NCBI RefSeq assembly: GCF_018854015.1
Contig: NZ_JAAXYO010000126.1
Span: 1-38,486, forward strand
Source of the DNA: Igneacidithiobacillus copahuensis
Lineage (GTDB): Bacteria; Pseudomonadota; Gammaproteobacteria; Acidithiobacillales; Acidithiobacillaceae
Length of the DNA stretch: 38,486 nt
Direction of reading: 5' to 3'
Notes under the pieces: model-generated
The model's database searches: none
The model's input: only the letters and a program-made list of their open reading frames with translations
Told to the model about the DNA's origin: nothing
Translations under genes and position numbers: made by a program
In this document: positions 1-7,366 of the stretch, in pieces
How the letters are laid out: each line of letters begins with the position of its first letter
Position numbering within the stretch: position 1 is the first letter of the stretch

Positions 1-756
1 CCGGATGTTGCTCATGTCGATGGTCTGCAGGTCGCTGGCAATGCGGTTGCGCATCACGTGCAGCCACTCACTATAGTGCACCACTTCTTCGGGGATGACG
101 ATCTTGCCATCGACTAGACGGCCCAGTTTGCCGAGGATCTTCTTGACCTTCTCGCGCAGCTCGGCGGATTCGATCAGGTACTTGCGGATTTCCTTGTAGT
201 TACCGAAGGAGGTGCCGCAGTGCACCAGGGGATAGAAGTGGCCGTTCTCGAAGCCGTGCTGCTTGCCGGAGACGTAGGCTTGGTGGAAGTTGCGCAGGAA
301 TACCGCTGCCAGGGATTCGACGTTGCCAATGCCGGAGCCATGATAATTCCAGGCGGTGCAGGAGGTCTGGTCGGTCTCGTCGAGGTAGTCGATGCCGAAC
401 TTGTTCATGAACCACATGAGGCTGGTGGGATAGCCGGGGATGTTACCGCACTGCCCGCAGCTCTTGTGATGCCAGAGCTGGTTGGTGGGTACCCGCTTCT
501 TCCAGCCGAAGAGGGTGTCGACCTCAATGGGCTTGTGATCATCGCTGATGCGATGGACGATGATCTCGCCTTCCTTCTCGAGCTCCCACATGTGCTCGCG
601 GATGTCGTCCATGCGCTCGCCCAGATCCACCGAGCGCCGGTCGACATGGTTACGCACCCATGCCGTCGCCGCTTCGGCTTCGTTGGCGTTGAGATTGGTA
701 TCCTGGAAAAAGGCGCCGTGACCGGCTACCCCTTGCTGCGTCGTGTTTTCACTCAT
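1..756 (-). CDS. hdrB: sHdr heterodisulfide reductase-like subunit B, second copy (partial, 3' end outside window)
   Basis: This is the first 252 codons of an HdrB-like subunit of the sulfur-oxidising heterodisulfide reductase-like (sHdr) complex, which in the cytoplasm converts carrier-bound sulfane sulfur towards sulfite. The start is the ATG at 756, with an AAGGAG ribosome site at 763-768. Cysteines sit at residues 100, 103, 133 and 180, where HdrB proteins bind an iron-sulfur cluster. The translated protein is identical to that of the plus-strand copy at 37731-38486, although the DNA differs at 18 silent positions. Unlike that copy, it has no hdrC, dsrE or tusA upstream: the next gene is divergent and unrelated, and a separate promoter-like sequence lies at 835-863. 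The gene runs off the left end, so its downstream partners (probably hdrA and others) are unseen. Confidence 0.85.
   Translation of the reverse strand, partial: MSENTTQQGVAGHGAFFQDTNLNANEAEAATAWVRNHVDRRSVDLGERMDDIREHMWELEKEGEIIVHRISDDHKPIEVDTLFGWKKRVPTNQLWHHKSCGQCGNIPGYPTSLMWFMNKFGIDYLDETDQTSCTAWNYHGSGIGNVESLAAVFLRNFHQAYVSGKQHGFENGHFYPLVHCGTSFGNYKEIRKYLIESAELREKVKKILGKLGRLVDGKIVIPEEVVHYSEWLHVMRNRIASDLQTIDMSNIR
1..756 (-). repeat. Left arm of a 756-bp inverted repeat (hdrB)
   Basis: Reverse complement of 37731-38486 with 18 mismatches (97.6% identity). Position 1 pairs with position 38486. The first 218 coding bases (539-756) are identical, the mismatches lie between 73 and 538, and the outermost 72 bases are identical again. 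Similarity stops sharply at the start codon. Confidence 0.95.
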
Positions 757-811
757 TGTAAACTCCTTGTCGGCCCTGTGGGCCCAGACTATGATCCGTT
801 GCCGTGTCCGT

Positions 812-839
812 TTTGGATCTCTTTATAGTTGACTATTAT
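812..839 (+). promoter_or_regulatory. Candidate divergent promoter for the small ORF-rimK pair
   Basis: On the plus strand, TTTGGA (812-817) and TATTAT (834-839) are 16 bases apart. The -10 box almost coincides with the -10 box of the opposing hdrB promoter (835-840), so the two promoters would compete for polymerase. The gene they would serve starts at 891 or 903. Confidence 0.35.
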
Positions 840-863
840 GCTCTTCTATATTTCCAAAGCCAA
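835..863 (-). promoter_or_regulatory. Candidate sigma70-type promoter for the left hdrB copy
   Basis: On the minus strand, TTGGCT (858-863) and CATAAT (835-840) are separated by 17 bases, about 80 bases upstream of the hdrB start codon. The -10 box matches the consensus at 5 of 6 positions and the -35 box at 4 of 6. A short GGCCC/GGGCC hairpin (772-784) lies in the presumed leader, just before the ribosome site. Seen by eye only. Confidence 0.4.
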
Positions 864-902
864 GTCAAGGATTTTGTTGCAGGTAGTCAAATGGGAGTGA
901 AG

Positions 903-1196
903 ATGGAGGCAAAAACCGATATTGGACAGCGCTGTCGCACATTGTTCGAGAACCCCGCCGTACGCGCCAAGGGTTGGCGGAGCAATCTCTTCTGGCGTCC
1001 GGAAAATTCACAAAATCCTTACGGGAGCCTGCGCGTCGATGGGGAAGAACTGGAGGTGCTACTGGCGGCGATTGTCGGGGTAGAGGCGACGTGCCGGCCT
1101 GCCCTGGAACAACGGCACCCGGGTCGTGCAGGTTTTATCGAGCGCTCCATTGCGCACGGAGAATTGCCGCTGCTAACCTATCAGAGCGACTCTTGA
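903..1196 (+). CDS. Small conserved-looking hypothetical protein upstream of rimK
   Basis: This is a 97-residue protein that I do not recognise. No signal peptide, membrane segment or metal-binding motif is evident; it is basic near the N-terminus and has only two cysteines. The start at 903 was chosen because GGGAG lies 5 bases before it; an in-frame ATG at 891 is an alternative. Its stop codon overlaps the TTG start of rimK in the four bases TTGA (1193-1196), so the two are probably translated together and may work together. Homologues in related genomes would show whether it is a partner or substrate of the ATP-grasp ligase. The reading frame is open well upstream (to 804), but that part falls in the promoter region. 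Confidence 0.55.
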   Translation: MEAKTDIGQRCRTLFENPAVRAKGWRSNLFWRPENSQNPYGSLRVDGEELEVLLAAIVGVEATCRPALEQRHPGRAGFIERSIAHGELPLLTYQSDS

Positions 1197-2086
1197 CCTC
1201 TGTCGCGATCCTGTCGCGCTATCCGGAGCTCTATTCCACCTGCCGTTTGCAGGAGGCGCTACGCGCAAGGGGGGTAGATGGGCGCGTCCTGCAGCCCGAG
1301 CGCTGCGCCCTGCATGTCCAGCAAGGAAAATTCTATCTATATTACGAAGGCCAGATCCTGCCGCCTCCCGAACGGGTACTGCCACGCTTTGGCAGTCCCC
1401 TGACCCAACTCGGCGTGCGCCTGCTACGGCAGCTGGCGGCGCAGGGTAGCTATTGCCTCAATGGCGGTGATGCCATCCTGCACGCGCGCGACAAATTTCT
1501 GTCCCTGCAAATCCTCGCCGGCGCGTCCTTGCCTGTGCCGGAGACTTGGTATCTTGCCGATGCATCGGCGACGGAAACGGCGCTCGCGCAATTGGGAGCA
1601 CCACTGGTCAGCAAACTGCTCAGCGGCTCCCAGGGGGTCGGCGTCAACCTGGCAGAGAGCCGCGCGGGCGCACGGGCGCTGGTGGATACCCTGCTGCAGT
1701 TGCAACACGAAGCCCTCTTGCAACGCTTTTTGCCCGCAGGAGAGGACTATCGGGTGATCGTCCTTGGCAGCGAGGCGCTGGCGGCCATGCGGCGACGGGC
1801 GGGGCCGGGAGAGTTCCGCAGCAATTTACATCGGGCCGGGACGGCAGAGCGCGTGGAGGACGCGGAAGTGCTGGCGCGCTTGGGAAAGTTGGCGCTTGCC
1901 GCAACGGCAGCCTTGGACCTGGATTTTGCCGGGGTGGATCTGATGCTCGATGAGCGAGGCGCTCCTGTCATCCTGGAGGTCAATCCCGTCCCCAGCCTGG
2001 AGGGCGTCGAGCGCGTGAGTGGCATTGATATTGCGGGAAAGATCGTGGACTTCGCTCTTAGTCGTCGTGTGCAGGCATCTGCCTGA
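1193..2086 (+). CDS. rimK: RimK-family ATP-grasp ligase (alpha-L-glutamate ligase type)
   Basis: This protein of about 297 residues has the full RimK arrangement: an N-terminal domain beginning VAILSRYPELYSTCRL, a central ATP-grasp fold with a glycine-rich loop (KLLSGSQGVGV), a FRSNLHR segment, and the C-terminal metal-binding EVNPVPSLEGVE followed by GIDIAGK. RimK enzymes add glutamate (or similar) residues to a protein C-terminus such as ribosomal protein S6, or to small molecules, using ATP. The proposed start is the TTG at 1193, which overlaps the stop of the upstream small gene; this leaves the standard family N-terminus MTSVAILSR. A longer in-frame ATG at 974 would overlap the upstream gene and is not supported. 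The 3' end overlaps the convergent plsC by 29 bases. The true substrate is unknown. Confidence 0.85.
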   Translation: MTSVAILSRYPELYSTCRLQEALRARGVDGRVLQPERCALHVQQGKFYLYYEGQILPPPERVLPRFGSPLTQLGVRLLRQLAAQGSYCLNGGDAILHARDKFLSLQILAGASLPVPETWYLADASATETALAQLGAPLVSKLLSGSQGVGVNLAESRAGARALVDTLLQLQHEALLQRFLPAGEDYRVIVLGSEALAAMRRRAGPGEFRSNLHRAGTAERVEDAEVLARLGKLALAATAALDLDFAGVDLMLDERGAPVILEVNPVPSLEGVERVSGIDIAGKIVDFALSRRVQASA

Positions 2087-2774
2087 TTTCCGCGGCAATC
2101 CACTCGCGTAGTCGGTCGGTCACCTGGTTGCTGCGCCCTTCGCCGTTATCAGCCGGGCCAAAATGCAGGTGTAGTTCGCCCGATCGCATGCGCCAGTCGT
2201 GGCGTGACCAGAAGCAGCCACTGTTGAGAGCGAGGGGGGTAATGGGTACGCCAGCGCGCTGCGCGAGGGCAACGCCGGTCTGGTGAAAGGCGCCCAATTC
2301 ACCGCAGCCTTGCCGCGTGCCCTCCGGAAAAATGAGAACGGGAATGCCTGCCCGCAGGCGTTTTTCTCCTTCCTCCAGAACCTGTTTGAGGGCCTGACGT
2401 CCCGCTTGACGATTGATGGCGATGGGTTGGCCTAGGGGTAGATACCAGCCGATGATGGGAAAACGCAACAGCTCGGCCTTGAGGACAAAGGACAGACGCG
2501 GGAAGTAACGCCATAGCAGCAGGGTTTCGAGGGAGGACTGATGATTGCTGAGAATAACGCAGGGACCGGCCGGTATATTCTCTAGCCCCTGTACGCGATA
2601 ACGCACACCAATACTCCAAGAAAAGAGGTAGCTCGCGACGCGCGCCCAAGTACCGCAGCCCCAGTAGCGCCAGGATTGGGGTAAGAGAGGGAAGGGCAAA
2701 AGCAGCAACGCCCAGATCAGGGTCCACAACGTGAATGACGCATAAAACAGCATGCTGCGCAGGGCACGGAGCAT
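2058..2774 (-). CDS. plsC: 1-acyl-sn-glycerol-3-phosphate acyltransferase
   Basis: This 238-residue membrane-associated enzyme transfers an acyl group to lysophosphatidic acid to make phosphatidic acid, the second acylation of phospholipid synthesis. A hydrophobic N-terminal segment (about 8-32) would anchor it to the inner membrane. The catalytic block is NHQSSLE at residues 77-83, where the usual aspartate of the NHX4D motif is replaced by glutamate, as occurs in several PlsC branches. The FPEGTRQ substrate-binding block is at 149-155. It is the last gene of glyQ-glyS-gmhB-plsC, a gene order widely conserved in Gammaproteobacteria and their relatives, and it starts three bases after the gmhB stop. 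Its tail overlaps the end of rimK on the other strand. Confidence 0.88.
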   Translation of the reverse strand: MLRALRSMLFYASFTLWTLIWALLLLPFPLLPQSWRYWGCGTWARVASYLFSWSIGVRYRVQGLENIPAGPCVILSNHQSSLETLLLWRYFPRLSFVLKAELLRFPIIGWYLPLGQPIAINRQAGRQALKQVLEEGEKRLRAGIPVLIFPEGTRQGCGELGAFHQTGVALAQRAGVPITPLALNSGCFWSRHDWRMRSGELHLHFGPADNGEGRSNQVTDRLREWIAAEIRQMPAHDD

Positions 2775-2777
2775 GAC

Positions 2778-3314
2778 TCAGTGGCCAAGCAGGGCGTCGG
2801 CGACGGCGGCCAGATTGGCGAAGACGGGAACGCCCTCGGCGCGCGCAGTATCTGCCGCTTTCTTGCCTTTCCCCGTCAGTACCAGGATGGGGCTGGCACC
2901 GGCGCTCCGGGCCGCCAGCAGATCGCGGTGGCTGTCGCCGACGGCCGGCACTCCTTGCAGATCGACCTGAAAGCGTTCGCCAATCTCGCGAAACATCCCG
3001 GCCTGGGGTTTGCGGCAGGTGCAACCGGCTTCCGGGTGATGGGGACAGAAAAAAATGGCATCGATCCGTCCCCCCGTCTCCGCCAATTCCCGCCGCATGC
3101 GGGCATGGATGGAGCCCAAGGCGCGCAGGCTGAACAGGCGCCGGCCAATACCCGATTGGTTGCTGGCTACCACGACGGTATAGCCGGCGCGATTGAAGCG
3201 AGCAATAGCCTCCAGACTACCCGGAATCGGCCGCCATTCGGCAGCCGACTTGATGTAGGCATCGCTGTCTTCGTTGATGACGCCGTCGCGATCGAGGATG
3301 AGCAGATGCGTCAT
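2778..3314 (-). CDS. gmhB: D-glycero-beta-D-manno-heptose-1,7-bisphosphate 7-phosphatase
   Basis: This 178-residue HAD-superfamily phosphatase removes the 7-phosphate of heptose bisphosphate in the ADP-heptose pathway for the lipopolysaccharide inner core. The catalytic DRDGVIN motif has its nucleophile D8 and acid D10. The SNQSG motif follows near residue 51. The CPHHPEAGCTC segment (about 89-100) matches the zinc-binding loop typical of GmhB. The GDSHRDLLAA segment carries the C-terminal metal-binding aspartate. Its start overlaps the glyS stop in ATGA, so translation is probably coupled. Length is normal for the family. Confidence 0.92.
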   Translation of the reverse strand: MTHLLILDRDGVINEDSDAYIKSAAEWRPIPGSLEAIARFNRAGYTVVVASNQSGIGRRLFSLRALGSIHARMRRELAETGGRIDAIFFCPHHPEAGCTCRKPQAGMFREIGERFQVDLQGVPAVGDSHRDLLAARSAGASPILVLTGKGKKAADTARAEGVPVFANLAAVADALLGH

Positions 3315-5389
3315 CCGCGGCCCTGCAGCTGGGAAAAATCGGCGATCTGCAAAAACGCGCCTTGCAGCGCCTGTAATAGCGCCAGACGTTGTCCCCGGAG
3401 CGCACGATCCTCGCAGAGTACCATCACTTCCGCAAAGAAGCGGTCCACCGGATCGCGCAGGCTGGCAAGGGTCACCAGTGCGTGATGATAGTTCCTGTCC
3501 TTGAGGTCATCTTCAACGGTTTTCGCAATGGCCGTCCAGGCGTTCCACAACGCCTTTTCCGCGGCCTCCAGCAACAAGTCGGGACGCAGGTCCGGAGTTT
3601 CCTGGCTTCCTTCCTTACGCAAGAGATTACTGACACGCTTGATCAGCGCGGCCAAATCATCGGCGCGCGGATCGCTGGCGAGGAAGGTGCTGAGACTCTC
3701 CAGGCGATGTTGGGCGTCGAGGGGATCATCACCGGCCACCGCCAGAATCGCCGCAATTTGGTCGGCGGCGAAGCCCTCTTCGCGAAAGATCACGCGCAGC
3801 CGGTCCTGGAAGAACTCGCCGAGCTTCGCACTGGGTTCCGCGCCAAGAAGTAGTGTCGCGGCATAGGCACCGCGACCCATCTGCGTGAGCGCAGCCAGGG
3901 AGAAAGAGTGTTCTCCTTCCAGTGCAATGCGCAGAATGCCCAGGGCGGCACGACGCAGGGCAAAGGGATCGCGGTCGCCGGTCGGGATTTTTCCCAGCGC
4001 AAAAAATCCATAGAGGGTGTCGATACGATCCGCCAGAGCCAACGCCTGCCCGGCAGGCGAAGCCGGGATGGCGTCATCGCGCCCTACCGGCCGATACTGT
4101 TCGCCGATGGCCTGGGCCACCGCCGCCGATTCGCCGTCATGGCCGGCATAGTAGGCGCCCATGATGCCCTGTAGTTCCGGAAACTCTCCGACCATGCCGC
4201 TGAGCAGATCACTTTTGCAGAGTTGCGCGGCACGCCGGCAATCCTCGGGATCGGCGCTAAGCATCGCCGCCACCCTGGGGGCTAGATTTTGCAGGCGCCG
4301 TACCTTGTCGCCTATGCTGCCCAGACCGTCCTGGAAGGAGACCTGGTCCAGATCGGAAATCCAGGCGACCAGGCTGCTTTTGCGGTCCTGGTCCCAGAAA
4401 AAGGCCGCATCAGCCAGGCGCGCGCGCAGTACTCGATTGTTGCCATGAATGACGACCTGCGCATCGCGGCTTTCGAGGTTGGCAATAAAGAGATACCGTG
4501 CTGCCAGCTTCCCTTGCCGATCGCGCAGAGGGACATAGCGCTGGTGCTGAATCATCACCGTGATCAGCACTTCCTCCGGGATGCGTAGATATTCTTCGGC
4601 AAAGCCGCCCGCCAGGGCAACGGGCCATTCGCAGAGCCCGGTGACTTCATCAAGGAGGGCATCGCCAAGCACGGGTGTACAATCCAGCTCGTGCGCCAGG
4701 CGTTGTAGTTCCCTGGCGATATAGGCGCGGCGCTCCTGCCAATGGGCGCGGACCTGTGCTTGCAGCAAGGCTTGCGCATAGGTCTGGGGCTGGACGACTG
4801 GCACGGGGCCAGAATGATGGACGCGATGACCGAAACTATGAGCCTCACTTTGCAGGCCAAAGGCCTGCCAGGATAAGCACTGGTCAGCGAAGCGGAGCAG
4901 CAACCAACGAATGGGACGGGAGAAACTTTCTTCGCGCTTGCCCCAACGCATTCGCTTGCGCAAAGGTAAGGACTCCACCCAGCGCGTGGCCAGATCCGGC
5001 AAGAGCGCCGTTACGGGACGGGACGGATGCTGGATACGCCACGCCAGCACAACGCCTTTTTCGGTTTCCAAGCGTTGAAGATCGCTGACGGCGACACCGC
5101 AAGAGCGGGCGAACCCCTCAGCCGCCGGTGTTGCCTTGCCGTTGACAAAAGCCCGTTCGAGCGCCGGTCCGCGGCGGAGTTCTTCCTCGGCCCGTGTGGC
5201 ACTGGCGAGCTCGTGAATGAGTAGCGCAATTCGACGCGGAGAAACGTAGGGGAGGATCTCGCCATACTCGATGCCGCTTTCGTCCAGCAGGCGGGCCATG
5301 ATCTCTACGGCGCTTTGCTGCAGCTGCTGTTGTTCCGCTGCCGGTAGTTCCTCGCAACCGATTTCCAGTAACAGGGGATGGGGCTTCAT
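3311..5389 (-). CDS. glyS: Glycyl-tRNA synthetase beta subunit
   Basis: This 692-residue beta chain of the bacterial alpha2beta2-type glycyl-tRNA synthetase holds the tRNA-binding and accessory domains, while the alpha chain holds the catalytic core. The N-terminus (LLLEIGCEELPAAE), the VSPRRIA segment and the RADRIDTLYGFF-type region (here ALADRIDTLYGFF) are hallmark blocks. The C-terminal third carries the anticodon-binding-like helical domain. Length is typical (about 690). The start codon overlaps the glyQ stop in ATGA, and the stop overlaps the gmhB start, so the operon is translationally coupled. Confidence 0.96.
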   Translation of the reverse strand: MKPHPLLLEIGCEELPAAEQQQLQQSAVEIMARLLDESGIEYGEILPYVSPRRIALLIHELASATRAEEELRRGPALERAFVNGKATPAAEGFARSCGVAVSDLQRLETEKGVVLAWRIQHPSRPVTALLPDLATRWVESLPLRKRMRWGKREESFSRPIRWLLLRFADQCLSWQAFGLQSEAHSFGHRVHHSGPVPVVQPQTYAQALLQAQVRAHWQERRAYIARELQRLAHELDCTPVLGDALLDEVTGLCEWPVALAGGFAEEYLRIPEEVLITVMIQHQRYVPLRDRQGKLAARYLFIANLESRDAQVVIHGNNRVLRARLADAAFFWDQDRKSSLVAWISDLDQVSFQDGLGSIGDKVRRLQNLAPRVAAMLSADPEDCRRAAQLCKSDLLSGMVGEFPELQGIMGAYYAGHDGESAAVAQAIGEQYRPVGRDDAIPASPAGQALALADRIDTLYGFFALGKIPTGDRDPFALRRAALGILRIALEGEHSFSLAALTQMGRGAYAATLLLGAEPSAKLGEFFQDRLRVIFREEGFAADQIAAILAVAGDDPLDAQHRLESLSTFLASDPRADDLAALIKRVSNLLRKEGSQETPDLRPDLLLEAAEKALWNAWTAIAKTVEDDLKDRNYHHALVTLASLRDPVDRFFAEVMVLCEDRALRGQRLALLQALQGAFLQIADFSQLQGRG

Positions 5390-6264
5390 GCGTCACCTCC
5401 CTGCAACAAGGGGTGGCCAAGCTCGGCGCGAGCCTCGGCATAGATTTCCGCTACCGCACGCGCCATATTCCGTACCCGGCCGATGAAGCGTGCCCGCTCG
5501 TTGACGGCGATGGCATGGCGGGCATCGAGCAGGTTGAAGGTGTGGGAGCAGTCGAGCACCCGTTCATAGGCGGGCAGGGGCAGCTTGGCGGCGATGAGAC
5601 TCTGACAATCGGCTTCGGCGCGGTCAAAGCGTTGCCTTAGATCGTCTACGGGAGCCAGCTCGAAATTGTAGCGGGACTGCTCCACTTCGTTCTGGTGATA
5701 CACGTCGCCGTAGCTTACGCCCGGTGTCCAGATCAGATCATAGACACTTTCAACGCCTTGCAGATACATGGCCAAGCGCTCCAGGCCATAGGTGATTTCG
5801 CCCATTACCGGGCGACAGTCCAGGCCCCCAACCTGCTGAAAATAGGTGAACTGCGTCACTTCCATGCCGTTCAGCCAGACTTCCCAGCCCAGACCCCAGG
5901 CGCCCAGGGTGGGTGATTCCCAGTCGTCCTCTACGAAACGAATATCCTGCAACGCAATGTCGATGCCGAGGCGGCGCAGGGATTCCAGATAGAGCTCCTG
6001 CAGGTTACTGGGATTGGGTTTGAGTACCGCCTGAAACTGGTAATAGTGCTGTAGCCGGTTGGGGTTGTCGCCATAGCGGCCATCGGTGGGACGGCGTGAG
6101 GGTTGTACGTAGGCAGCACGCCAGGGTTCCGGACCGATTGCCCGTAAAAAGGTTGCTGGGTGAAAAGTGCCTGCACCCACGGGCATGTCCATGGGTTGCA
6201 ACACCACACAACCCTGTTCACTCCAGAACTGTTGTAACTCTTGGATGATTTCCTGAAAAGTCAT
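5386..6264 (-). CDS. glyQ: Glycyl-tRNA synthetase alpha subunit
   Basis: This 292-residue class II catalytic subunit charges tRNA-Gly together with GlyS. The protein is very close to the family norm: MTFQEIIQELQQFWSEQGC at the start, then VGAGTFHPATFLRAIGPEPW and PSRRPTDGRYGDNPNRLQHY, which form the ATP and glycine site. The start at 6264 gives the canonical N-terminus; an in-frame TTG at 6291 would add nine non-conserved residues. It heads the operon glyQ-glyS-gmhB-plsC. A weak promoter-like pair lies just upstream (6291-6319). Confidence 0.96.
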   Translation of the reverse strand: MTFQEIIQELQQFWSEQGCVVLQPMDMPVGAGTFHPATFLRAIGPEPWRAAYVQPSRRPTDGRYGDNPNRLQHYYQFQAVLKPNPSNLQELYLESLRRLGIDIALQDIRFVEDDWESPTLGAWGLGWEVWLNGMEVTQFTYFQQVGGLDCRPVMGEITYGLERLAMYLQGVESVYDLIWTPGVSYGDVYHQNEVEQSRYNFELAPVDDLRQRFDRAEADCQSLIAAKLPLPAYERVLDCSHTFNLLDARHAIAVNERARFIGRVRNMARAVAEIYAEARAELGHPLLQGGDA

Positions 6265-6290
6265 GGCGACCCCGCTGCACGAGGACGCCA

Positions 6291-6319
6291 ATTATGGCCG
6301 AACGTCCGGTATCAGGAAA
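6291..6319 (-). promoter_or_regulatory. Candidate promoter for glyQSgmhBplsC
   Basis: On the minus strand, TTTCCT (6314-6319) and CATAAT (6291-6296) are 17 bases apart, about 27 bases before the glyQ start codon. Only the -10 box is a good match. Confidence 0.3.
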
Positions 6320-6327
6320 GTCTGGGC

Positions 6328-6690
6328 TCACAGAAGTTCCGCAATACCTTGGGCGGCGCGCTTCGCATCCAGAAAAATCAAGCCGAGTTTTGCTTCCTTT
6401 CTGGCAATTACGGTGAGAACGGCATCGTGTCCGGCATGAATGAGCAGGACGTATCCGGAATCTCCCTTGATCATTACTTGTTCCAGCTCACCGCGGGCCA
6501 GCTCCGCTGCCGTTCGGTCGCCCAGGGACAGCATCGCGGCAGCCATGGCACCGACGCGATCCTCGTCCATGTTGCCGGCCAGCAGGGAGGCGATGGTCAA
6601 TCCATCGGTGGATATGACTGCAGACGCCTCGATGTCGGCGGAAGAGCCGTTGAGGTCACTGAGGATGGATTTAAGCATTTCTTCACGCAT
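6328..6690 (-). CDS. Roadblock/LC7-domain protein
   Basis: This 120-residue protein is almost entirely one Roadblock/LC7 domain. The pattern runs from an N-terminal helix (MLKSILSDLNGSS) through a beta segment ending ISTDGLTIASLL, a helix GAMAAAMLSLGDRTAAEL, and closing strands around QVMIKGDSGYVLLIHAG and HDAVLTVIA. Roadblock proteins such as MglB act as regulators or GAP-like partners of small GTPases, and a small GTPase is encoded two genes upstream (7363-7929). The start at 6690 was chosen over the longer frame to 6759 because the family begins here and a GGGAG lies 10 bases upstream; a start at 6678 is also possible. It is the last gene of the cluster that begins at 10593. Confidence 0.8.
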   Translation of the reverse strand: MREEMLKSILSDLNGSSADIEASAVISTDGLTIASLLAGNMDEDRVGAMAAAMLSLGDRTAAELARGELEQVMIKGDSGYVLLIHAGHDAVLTVIARKEAKLGLIFLDAKRAAQGIAELL

Positions 6691-6727
6691 GGCGTTAAAA
6701 CTCCCAATAAAATAAGGACGAAGACAT

Positions 6728-7366
6728 TTAGCGATACCGTTGATCGAGTATTTGCACAAGGGTGACGAAGGGCTGGCTCTGAAGTAGAGGAGTGCCGCCG
6801 ATGATCAGCATAAAACGCTGTGGACCAATAAAGAGCGGCCAGAATCCGAGCTCGGACTGTCCCGCGGGGTCGACCAGTGCCCAAGTTTCACTGTGGATGC
6901 GGAGATTGTTGCGCAATAACCTCCCGTGTCGGCCCTGCAGGCTGAGCAAATCAGCGGAAAGTCCGGCAAGCTCCTCCGCGGATTCATGTAAGAAGCCCGA
7001 TGTGGACAGGTAAAAACCGTTTTCATCGGCAAGTAGAGCGCGTTGCCCGTCCGATAGCTGCGCCAGCAAGCCAGGGAGGATGTCTTCCAGACGCTGCTCG
7101 GGGGGGTGGCGTGGCTCGGGATTTCCGCGGATCAAACCCAGACGTTGCAGGCGGAAAATACTGCGCAAGGCGTCATCCGGTGCGTCCAGTCGGGTCCAGC
7201 GGCAGGCAGTTTCGCGGCCGAAGGGCGCGCGCGATCCCTCGCGAAGAATGTGGAACAGAATCGATCGGTTACCTTCCAGTTCCGGGCCGGAGCTGACGTA
7301 GAATGCACCCGCTGGCGTCAACTCCGCATACAGAGGGCGCTCAGCAGTGACGAGTTCGATGCTCAT
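6728..7366 (-). CDS. Hypothetical protein with a degenerate Roadblock-like C-terminal half
   Basis: This 212-residue protein is not assigned to a named family. The N-terminal half (about 1-90) looks like a small mixed alpha/beta or winged-helix region. From about residue 108, the segment ALLADENGFYLSTSG followed by a leucine-rich helix (AEELAGLSADLLSL) and the closing strands (WALVDPAG, FMLIIGG) follow the Roadblock pattern. I infer a divergent second Roadblock protein, which could pair with the one at 6328-6690 or with the GTPase. Its start overlaps the GTPase stop by four bases (7363-7366), so these two products are probably made in step. No signal peptide or membrane segment is present. 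Confidence 0.6.
   Translation of the reverse strand: MSIELVTAERPLYAELTPAGAFYVSSGPELEGNRSILFHILREGSRAPFGRETACRWTRLDAPDDALRSIFRLQRLGLIRGNPEPRHPPEQRLEDILPGLLAQLSDGQRALLADENGFYLSTSGFLHESAEELAGLSADLLSLQGRHGRLLRNNLRIHSETWALVDPAGQSELGFWPLFIGPQRFMLIIGGTPLLQSQPFVTLVQILDQRYR

Noticed and set aside
974..1192. Long N-terminal extension of rimK from 974
   Set aside because: It overlaps the small upstream gene, and the extra residues do not match RimK, whose family N-terminus begins at the TTG at 1193.
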